This document shows, piece after piece, positions 53,196 to 61,300 of a stretch of DNA of 64,000 nt; within the stretch, counting starts at the first letter, position 1, and each line of letters opens with the position of its first letter. This DNA comes from Streptomyces sp. Tue6028. Lineage in GTDB: Bacteria; Actinomycetota; Actinomycetes; Streptomycetales; Streptomycetaceae. Position numbers and translations under genes: made by a program. Where the stretch lies: positions 214,160 to 278,159 of the forward strand of contig NZ_MLCE01000003.1 of NCBI RefSeq assembly GCF_002300165.1, read 5' to 3'. The notes under the pieces are model-generated. The model had not been told where the DNA came from. It searched no databases and worked only from the letters and a program-made list of their open reading frames with translations.

Positions 53196-53357
53196 ATGCA
53201 GAACATCCGGAGCACGACGGTCGGTCACATCCTGGTGGCCTGGATCATCGCGCTCTGCGCGCTCGGCGCGGCGGGTTCCCTGGCGGCTGCCGTCTCCACC
53301 AGCGCGGGATCGGCCGGCACGGTGGTCGTCGGCCCCGACGAGGAGGACTGGCACTGA
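53196..53357 (+). CDS. Short exported or membrane peptide next to the SARP gene
   Basis: A 53-residue frame begins MQNIRSTTVGHILVAWIIAL, with a GGGAG ribosome site five bases upstream. One hydrophobic helix (about residues 9-31) ends in AGSLAAAVSTSAGSAG, and the tail is acidic (GPDEEDWH). It looks like a signal-anchor or exported peptide. It is between two SARP genes. It lacks the repeated motifs of AfsS. Function unknown. Confidence 0.6.
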   Translation: MQNIRSTTVGHILVAWIIALCALGAAGSLAAAVSTSAGSAGTVVVGPDEEDWH

Positions 53358-53446
53358 ACGCTCCGGCGCAGAGCGACCGGTCCGGCCCCGCCGCCGCGGG
53401 GCCGGACCGGTCCGAGCCGGGACCGGGGACCGCGGCACCCGCTTCT

Positions 53447-55297
53447 TCAGCTGGCCGCGGCCGACCTTTCCCGTTCGCGATGTGCAGTCGCGAGGTGCTG
53501 TGCGAAGAGCAGTACCAGCTCGTGGAAGCGGTACAGCGGACGGCCGAGGCGGTCGACGCCGCAGATGTCGAGCAGCGCCGCGTCCACCAGGTGCTCCAGA
53601 CTCTCCTCCGCCGCCGACTCGGGCTCGGCGAGGTGCCGGGCAGCGCGCTCGGCGGGGAAGGGCTCCGTGCCGATCCCCGCCAGGCGCACCAGTGTCCGCC
53701 CCGCCGGTCTCGGCAGCTGCCGCACCGACGGGACCAGCACGCGCCGCAGGTCCAGTCCCCCGTAGGAGAGTTCACGCAGTCGCTGGGCGGGGTCGGCGAG
53801 GCGGGCGGCGAGCCAGGAGACCGGCCAGTGCGGCCGGGCGGCCAGCCTGCTGCCCGCGATACGCACCGCGAGCGGCAGCCCGCCGCAGTGCGCGAGCACC
53901 TGGTACGTGGCGTCGGGCTCGGCGAGCAGTCGCCGCCGTCCCACTCCGGCCGCCAGCAGCTCGTACGAGGTGTCCCTGCCGAACGGGGTGAGGACGGTGG
54001 TCCGTGCCTGGGCCACCCGGGTCAGCCTCGCCCGGCCGGTGATGAGGACCGCCGCCTCCGCCGACCCCGGCAGCAGGAGGTCGAGCTCCCGGCTGTCGAC
54101 GGCGCCGTCGAGGACGACGAGGAGCCGCCTGCGCGCCGTCCGGGTGCGGTAGCGACGGATCAGCTCGTCCAGGTCGGCGCCACGCCCCGGACCGTCGGCC
54201 GGCACGCCCAGGGCTCGCAACAGGACCGTCAGGACCTCGCCGAGCTTCTTGGGACGGCCGTCCGGGTGGGCCAGCTCGGCGAAGAGCTGTCCGTCCGGGA
54301 AGTGCTCGGCGCTGCGGTGCGCGGCCCGCACGGCCAGCGCCGTCTTGCCGACGCCTGCCATGCCGGTCACCAGCAGGGCCCGCGGCCCGCCGCCCTTGCG
54401 CGATTCGGCCAACTGCGCGCAGAGCGTGTTCAGTTCCTCCCCCCGCCCGATGAAGTCCTCGATGTCCGGCGGCAGGGTGACCGGACGCGGCTCGTACGGG
54501 TCGCACGGCTCCTCGTCCCCGTAGGGGACGGTGACGGCGGTCCGGGCCGGTCCCGCGCTCCTGGCACCGAGGCTGCCGACCAGGACGGCCTGGTAGGTGG
54601 CGCCGAGCGCCTCACCGGGCTCGATGCCCAGCTGCTCGTCGAGCACCTTGCGGCCCTCGTGATAGGTGTGCAGCGCGTCGGCCTGCTGGCCGCAGCGGAA
54701 GAAGGCCGTCATGAGCTGTGCGCGGAGCTTCTCGCGCAGCGGGAACTCCGCCACCAGACCCGTGAGTTCGGAGGTGAGCTGCTCGTGCCTCCCGAGCTCC
54801 AGGTCCGCTTCCACGCGGCTCTCCAGGGCGTGCAGCCGCTGCTCTTCGAGGCGGGCCAGCTCGGCGCCCGCCAGGTACTCGGTCACGTTGCCGAGTGCGG
54901 CCCCCCGCCACAGGCCGAGCGCCCGGCTCAGCAGGGTGCTGGCCTCCCTGTGACGCCCGCGGCCCAGGGCCGCGCGGCCTTCCCGGTCCAGCTGCTCGAA
55001 CTCCAGGAGGTCGAACGTGCTGTGCGGCGCCCGCAGGACATAACCCGGCGGGCGCCGGTCGATCTCGACGTCGTCGCCGAGCAGTTTGCGCAGGCGCGAC
55101 ATGTAGGTGTAGATCTGCGCTCCGGCCGTGGCGGGCGGCTCCCACCCCCACAGCATGGAGCTCAGGCGCTCGTCGGACACGACCCGCCCCCGTGCGAGCA
55201 GCAGGCTCGCGAGGACCGTGTGCACCTTGGATCCGGACAATGCGATTCTTACGCCACCCTTGCGGGCTTCCACCGGGCCGAGGACTTGGAAGTCCAT
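53447..55297 (-). CDS. AfsR/SARP-family regulator with NB-ARC, no TPR
   Basis: The 616-residue regulator has a winged-helix DNA-binding domain (MDFQVLGPVEARKGGVRIAL), a BTAD domain to about residue 245, and an NB-ARC ATPase with Walker A GMAGVGKT (Lys318) and RLLVVLDGA. It ends after the NB-ARC region, so the C-terminal TPR domain of AfsR is absent. The ATG at 55297 follows GGGGGG. It is 109 bp downstream of the terminal NRPS gene on the same strand and may be read with it or from its own promoter. It likely regulates the NRPS pathway with the other SARP. Confidence 0.93.
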   Translation of the reverse strand: MDFQVLGPVEARKGGVRIALSGSKVHTVLASLLLARGRVVSDERLSSMLWGWEPPATAGAQIYTYMSRLRKLLGDDVEIDRRPPGYVLRAPHSTFDLLEFEQLDREGRAALGRGRHREASTLLSRALGLWRGAALGNVTEYLAGAELARLEEQRLHALESRVEADLELGRHEQLTSELTGLVAEFPLREKLRAQLMTAFFRCGQQADALHTYHEGRKVLDEQLGIEPGEALGATYQAVLVGSLGARSAGPARTAVTVPYGDEEPCDPYEPRPVTLPPDIEDFIGRGEELNTLCAQLAESRKGGGPRALLVTGMAGVGKTALAVRAAHRSAEHFPDGQLFAELAHPDGRPKKLGEVLTVLLRALGVPADGPGRGADLDELIRRYRTRTARRRLLVVLDGAVDSRELDLLLPGSAEAAVLITGRARLTRVAQARTTVLTPFGRDTSYELLAAGVGRRRLLAEPDATYQVLAHCGGLPLAVRIAGSRLAARPHWPVSWLAARLADPAQRLRELSYGGLDLRRVLVPSVRQLPRPAGRTLVRLAGIGTEPFPAERAARHLAEPESAAEESLEHLVDAALLDICGVDRLGRPLYRFHELVLLFAQHLATAHRERERSAAAS

Positions 55298-55406
55298 TCG
55301 GCACCCCCCGTTCTGACATGTGCGGAACTTGGCTCGGTGGAGAAACTATGGAGGACCGTTATTCCTGCGTTATCCGTCGGCCTCTTTGGCTTGCCGGTAC
55401 CTTGCG
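55298..55406 (-). promoter_or_regulatory. Spacer between NRPS and second SARP with a TAACG direct repeat
   Basis: On the minus strand two ATAACG words lie 10 bp apart (complement of 55355-55374). The repeat is about 60-80 bp upstream of the SARP start, and CATAGTTT follows it. These could be a promoter with an operator. Confidence 0.35.
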
Positions 55407-58376
55407 CTAGGCGGAGATGATCCTTCCGAGGGCGGCGGCGACGGCCCGGTGGACCTCCTTGCCGTTGTCGGAGTTCGTCATCACCACACAGCCCGTGCCG
55501 GACCGCAGCCGCACCGAGGTGAGCGCGCGGAAGCCGGCGGTCTGTCCACCGTGCCCGAACTCGGGTTCCCCCGGCGTCGCGTCGACGACGGTGCCCAACC
55601 CGTAGAAGCTGCCGGGGAACGCCTCTGTGAGCATCGCGCCGGCCAGCCGTGCGGACAACAGGTCGGACAGGCCCTGGTGCGCGCGGCGCAACGCCCCCGC
55701 GAAGGCGGCCAGGTCGGCGGCGGTGGACCACAGACCGCTGCCGGCCCGCACCGGGCGCACCCGGTGGCCGCCGGACAGTTCACGTCCGTGCTGGTCGTGT
55801 CCGGCCGCGGCGTCCGGGGTCCCGGGCGTCCCGAAGGCGCTGTCCCGCATGCCCAGCGGTTCGAACACCAGCTCCTGGACCGCCTTGTCGAAGTCCCGGC
55901 CCATGACATCGGCCAGGACCTGTTCCACGACCGCCCACTGGGCGCCCTCCTTGCGGAACTGCGCGCCCGGTTCGTGCTCCGCCCGGACCTCGTCCAGGAT
56001 CCCGGTGAGGCTCGGCATCGCCTCGTCGGGACGCCACCAGGTGGCGCTGGCCCCGGCGAGACCCGAGGTGTTGGACAGGCACTGGCGCAGCGTGACGGGC
56101 CGACCTCCGGCCGCCCGGGGCAGCGTCCGGCCGATGAGCACGGTGTCCAGGTCCGCGTCGAGGTCGAGGACACCGCGGTCGACGAGCCGCAGGGCGGCGT
56201 ACGCGGTGACGTGCTTGCTGATCGAGCCCGCCTGGAAGCGGGTGCGCAGGGTGACGGGAGCGCCGGTCTCCGTCGAGCGCACGCCGTGGGCGCCGACGGC
56301 CACGGCCTCGCCGTCCCGCAGGACCGCCACGGCCGCACCCGGGACGCGGTGCTCCGCCATGACCCGCTCGACCTCGCCCGCGGAGAGGGCACGGGCGTCG
56401 ACTGTCGTCATCATGGTCGTCTTCCTCGTGGTGGGCGCCGTCGTGGTGGACGTACGCGCGGTCGTCGTCCGAGCGGTGTCCCTCGGCGCTCCGTCCGCCG
56501 TGGCCGACGACACGCCGTCGGACGCTCCGGCGTCGAGCGCGGTCGCGAGGTCCTCGATCGTCCCGTTGTCCAGGAGCATGCGCAGGCTCAGGGCGAGGCC
56601 CGCCCGGCGGGCGGCGGCGAGGACGTGGACGATCCGCATGGAGTCGGCGCCGAGATCCGCCAGCCGGTCCCGCACGCCCACGTCGGGCACGCCCAGCACC
56701 TCGGTGCAGACGTCCGCCAGGAGACGCTCGACGGGGGTGCGCGGGGCCACGTACGCGCGGTCGGCGACGAGCGCCGACCGGCCGGGGGCCGGGAGGGCCT
56801 TGCGGTCGATCTTCCCGGCGGCGCTGAGCGGAAGTTCGTCGAGGAGGACGAAGGCCGCGGGCACCATGTACGCGGGGAGTTCCGCCGCGAGACCGCCCCG
56901 CAACGCCTCCTGGTCCGGGCCCGAGGCGCGGTCCACGGCGACGTACGCGGCCAGCCACTTCTCGCCACCGGCGTCCTCACGGACCACGACGACCGCGTCC
57001 CGGACACCTTCGCGGCGCCGCAACCGCTCCTCGATCTCACCGAGTTCGATGCGATAGCCCCGGATCTTCACCTGGTGGTCCTCGCGGCCCAGGTATTCGA
57101 GCTGGCCGTCCGCACGGTGGCGGGCGAGGTCGCCCGTCCGGTACATGCGCGAGCCGGGTGGGCCACCGAACGGTTCGGGCAGGAACCGCTCGGCGGTGAG
57201 CGCGGGCCGCCCCACATAGCCGCGCGCCACACCGGCACCGCCCAGGTACAACTCGCCCACCACCCCGACGGGTACGGGTTGCAGGGCCGCGTCGAGCACG
57301 TAGGCCCGCATGTTGTGGATCGGGCGGCCGATCGGCACGGTGTCCGCGCCGCCTTCGACCTCCCAGCCGGTGGCCCAGATGGTCGTCTCGGTCGGCCCGT
57401 ACAGGTCGACGAGACGGTCCACGTGCCCGTGCAACTCCCGGGCGAGGGGCGGCGGGCAGGCCTCGCCGGTCGTGATCGCGGTGACCGGCCGGTGCGCGAA
57501 GCCCGCGGCACGCAGCAGCTTCCACCCTGCGGGGGTGGCCTGGACGTGGGTGACGCCCCGGCCGTCGATCAGTTCCAGCAGCGCCCCGGAGTCACCGGTC
57601 TCCTCGTCGCCGGCCAGCACGATCCGGCCGCCGGTGACCAGCGGCAGGTACAGCTCGGCTGCCGAGATGTCGAACGAGAGCGAGGTGGCGGCGAGCCAGG
57701 TGTGCGCGGGCCCCGCCTCGAACCGCTCACGCATCGAGAACAGCAGGTTCAGCAGCGAACGGTGCGCGATCTGCACGCCCTTGGGCCGCCCGGTGGATCC
57801 TGACGTGAACAGCGTGTAGGCCAGGCCGAGTTGCAGTGCGTCCGGCGCGCCGAGGTCGGGAGCGCTGTCCGGCTGCCTGCCGATCTCCTCCCGCTCCCCC
57901 GGCGCCTCCAGGTCGAGGAGCACGCCCTCGTACGCTCCGCCGTCGGCGGCCGGGACGCCGTCCTCGGCTCCGTCGGCCGGCCCGCCCGGCCGGGGTACGC
58001 CGGTGGAGGCGTCGCCGATCCGGTCCGCCAGGTCCGTCTCCGTGACCACCAGGCGGGCGCCGGCCGCTCGCAGCATGTAGGTGAGCCGTTCGCGGGGCAG
58101 TGCCGGGTCCAGCGGGAGGTGGGAGCCGCCCGCCTTCCAGATGCCGAGCAGCACGGGCAGGAGTCCCCGGCGACGGCGCAGCAGCACACCGACCACCGCG
58201 TCGGTGCCGACGCCCGCAGCGCGCAGCCGGTGCGCAACACGGTTGGCCTGCCGGTCGAGTTCTCCGTACGTCAGTGATCCGTCCCGTGCCTCGACGGCGA
58301 CGGCGTCGGGGCGGGCGGCGGCGGCGCTTGCGAACACCTCGTGCACGCGGCGCGGCCCTTGTCGCGGATTGCTCAT
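55407..58376 (-). CDS. NRPS terminal module: A-PCP fused to a serine beta-lactamase/PBP-type domain
   Basis: The 989-residue protein has an adenylation domain (about 15-520; [38 protein letters not shown]) and a carrier domain with LGADSM (Ser579). A Thr-rich linker of about 40 residues leads to a PF00144-type domain (about 665-985) with SISK (Ser718, Lys721) and HGG at 942. By alignment to GrsA the A-domain code reads D-I-A-Q-I-T-L-I-W-K, closest to Gly-type codes I recall (tentative). The ATG overlaps the stop of the upstream NRPS (ATGA). No C domain is present; the preceding protein ends in one. No classical thioesterase is seen, so the PBP-type domain may release or cyclise the peptide. 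That role is inferred. Confidence 0.92.
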   Translation of the reverse strand: MSNPRQGPRRVHEVFASAAAARPDAVAVEARDGSLTYGELDRQANRVAHRLRAAGVGTDAVVGVLLRRRRGLLPVLLGIWKAGGSHLPLDPALPRERLTYMLRAAGARLVVTETDLADRIGDASTGVPRPGGPADGAEDGVPAADGGAYEGVLLDLEAPGEREEIGRQPDSAPDLGAPDALQLGLAYTLFTSGSTGRPKGVQIAHRSLLNLLFSMRERFEAGPAHTWLAATSLSFDISAAELYLPLVTGGRIVLAGDEETGDSGALLELIDGRGVTHVQATPAGWKLLRAAGFAHRPVTAITTGEACPPPLARELHGHVDRLVDLYGPTETTIWATGWEVEGGADTVPIGRPIHNMRAYVLDAALQPVPVGVVGELYLGGAGVARGYVGRPALTAERFLPEPFGGPPGSRMYRTGDLARHRADGQLEYLGREDHQVKIRGYRIELGEIEERLRRREGVRDAVVVVREDAGGEKWLAAYVAVDRASGPDQEALRGGLAAELPAYMVPAAFVLLDELPLSAAGKIDRKALPAPGRSALVADRAYVAPRTPVERLLADVCTEVLGVPDVGVRDRLADLGADSMRIVHVLAAARRAGLALSLRMLLDNGTIEDLATALDAGASDGVSSATADGAPRDTARTTTARTSTTTAPTTRKTTMMTTVDARALSAGEVERVMAEHRVPGAAVAVLRDGEAVAVGAHGVRSTETGAPVTLRTRFQAGSISKHVTAYAALRLVDRGVLDLDADLDTVLIGRTLPRAAGGRPVTLRQCLSNTSGLAGASATWWRPDEAMPSLTGILDEVRAEHEPGAQFRKEGAQWAVVEQVLADVMGRDFDKAVQELVFEPLGMRDSAFGTPGTPDAAAGHDQHGRELSGGHRVRPVRAGSGLWSTAADLAAFAGALRRAHQGLSDLLSARLAGAMLTEAFPGSFYGLGTVVDATPGEPEFGHGGQTAGFRALTSVRLRSGTGCVVMTNSDNGKEVHRAVAAALGRIISA

Positions 58377-61300
58377 TCCCACTCCACCTCGGTGTCGTTC
58401 CAGTCCTGGAGGATCTGTGCGCGCTCCGCCTCCGGGACGACCGCCGCCTGAGCGTCGCCGTCCGGGCCGGCGGCCATGGCTTCGAGCACGGCCCGGTACA
58501 TCCCGGCGAGGCGTTCGGCGTTGACCCGGTTCAGGCCGGTGCTGATCGCGCGCAGGACGAGCCGTCCCGGCACGTTGGCGAGGGACAGCGTGAACTCGTT
58601 CGAGCTGTCCCCGGCCCCTGCCCGCACGTCGACCGTTCCGGTGTCCACCTGGTGGAAGTCCTGGTAGCGGAACATGACGTCGAACAGCCGGCGTCCGCCG
58701 GCGAGCCGCTGCACGGCGGGCAGCGGATGCCGCCGGTGCCCGTACACCTCGGCCTCGCGGTCGAAGACCTGGCGGACGAGTTCGCCCCACGTGCGGGCTC
58801 CCCGCCGATGGGCGAACGGCAGCGTGTTCAGGTACATGCCGTACACCCGCTCGATGCCGGGGACTTCGGGGCGCGCGCTGTACAAGACGCCTGTGTGGAA
58901 GGCGTCTTCGTGCGTGAGTGTGCTCAGCACCTTCAGATGCGCGGCCAGCAGTACCGCCTTGAAGGACGTCCCGGTCTCCGCCGCGAGGGCTCGCAGCTCC
59001 GGTTCGAGGTCGCGGAACTCCACCGACAGCTTGAAGTCCTCCCGAGGAGTCCCGGGCCCGGTGCCCCAGTCCGCGGGCAGGCTCCACGGAGCATGCTCGT
59101 GCACGATGCCCCGCCAGTACGCGCGGTCGTCCTCGGAGTCCAGCGAGGCGAGTTCGGCCGCGATGAAGTCCGCGTAGCGGACCGGCACGGGCTCGGGGGT
59201 GGTGGGTTCCTCCCCCGCCGCGTACGCGTGGTAGAGGCCGAGCACCTCCATCAGGAGGGATTGCTGGCTCCAGCCTTCCGTGATCGCATGGCAGTGCGTG
59301 AATCCGAGGTGCCAGGCCTCGTCCGACTCGACGAGCGCGGAGATCCGCAGCAGCGGTGCGCGCCCGAGGTCGAACAGGTCGCCGCGCTCCCGCACGATGT
59401 GGTCCCGCCGCGCCTCCTCGAACCGCTCGGCGGAGCCGCCGCGCAGGTCGCGCACCGAAACGGGCGCCTCGGCGGTCGCGTGGACCAGTTGCAGCGGGAC
59501 CTCGAAGTCCTCCAGCTCGATGGAGGTGCGCAGCATCTCGTGCCGCTCGACGACGGTCCGTGCCGCACGGGCCAGGGCGTCCTCGTCGAAGGGCCTTCCG
59601 TCCTTGATCCGGAACGTCGAGGTGTTGTGGTACTTGTTCAGACCGTCGTCGGCCAGCATCTCCAGAACCATGCCGAGCTGCACCTGCGAGAGCGGGTACG
59701 CGTCGACGACGTCGTCGGGGAGGGAATCCCTGACGCTCTCGGAGACCAGCGCGAACGGGGCCACGGTCACCGGTGCCGTGCGGTCGGTCCGGTGCGCCCC
59801 GTCGGGGCCGGCTCCGCTGTCGTCGCCGAGCGCGGTGGCGAGTCCGGCGACGGTCCGGTGACGGAACACGTCGCTGACGGCTGCCTCGAACCCTTCGGCC
59901 CGCAGGGCACCGACCAGCGCGATCGCCTTGATGGAGTGACCGCCGAGGTCGAAGAAGTTGTCCTCGACACCGACCTTGTCCAGACCCAGGACCTGACCCC
60001 AGACCTCGGCGATCCTCTCCTCCGTCGCACTGCGCGGGGCGACGTAGGTGTCGGTGGCGACCGCCTCCGGGTCCGGCAGAGCCCGCCGGTCCAGCTTGCC
60101 GTTCGCCGTCAACGGGATCGCATCGAGCTGCACGAACGCCGAGGGGACCATGTACTCGGGCAGCGTGCCGTTCAGGCACTCCCCCAGAGCGTCGGGGTCT
60201 CCGCCGACGACGTAGGCGATCAGACGCTGGTCGTCGGTCACGACCACGGCCGCGTCCGCGACGTCCGCGTGAGCGGTCAACGCGGCCCGGATCTCACCCA
60301 GTTCGATCCGATAACCGCGCACCTTCACCTGGTCGTCGATCCGGCCCAGGAACTCCACCGCACCGTCCGACCGCCACCGCGCCAGATCACCCGACCGATA
60401 CATCCTCGCACCCGGCTCACCGAACGGGTCCGGGACGAACCGCTGCGCAGTACGGGCCGGATCACCGACATATCCGCGTGCCACGCCGATCCCGCCGACG
60501 TAGAGCTCGCCGATCACGCCGACCGGCACGGGCTCCTGACGCGCGTCGAGGATGCGCATGGTCATGTTCGGCAGCGGACGGCCGATCGGGACGACACCCT
60601 CATGCGACGCCTCGACGGGAAACACACACGTGCCCACCGTCGCCTCGGTCGGACCGTACTCGTTCCACACCCGACCATCCCCCAGCAGCCCCCGCCAACG
60701 CTCCACGAGCGCACCCGGCAGCGCCTCACCCGCGACCACGATCCGCGACGTCAACACACGGATCTCCTCATCCGACAGCTGAGCGCCGATGACCTCCAGA
60801 TGACCGGGGGTGAGCTTCAGGAAGGAGAAGGGGGCCGCGCCGGCGAGTGCGCTCCCCAGTTCTGTCAGCTCCCCGTCATAGAGCCACACCCGCTGCCCTG
60901 CCACGAGAGGTGCCCATACGTTCGGCACCACCAGGTCGAACGCCACCGACGAGAACACCGGCGCACCACCCGAACCACAGGACGCCAACTCCCGCACCGC
61001 CCAGTCCACATGATTGACCAGACTCCGATGCGAGACCTGCACACCCTTCGGCCGACCCGTCGAACCCGACGTGAACACCGTGTACGCCAAACCATCCAGA
61101 TCCACCGACGGCAGCGACCCACTCACCGGCGGGTGCTCCACGTCGGCCCGGACGACCTCGACACCGAATCGGTCGACATAGGCGGCGGACGTGACCGCGA
61201 CCTCGACGCCGGCATCCGCCAGCATCCCGGCCACCCGCTCCCCCGGCAACACCGGATCCAACGGCACAAACCCCGCCCCGGCCCGCCACACCCCCAGCAA

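Noticed and set aside
53196..53357. AfsS homologue
   Set aside because: It lacks the repeated T-P-M-P-A-G-D type motifs of AfsS and instead has one long hydrophobic helix.
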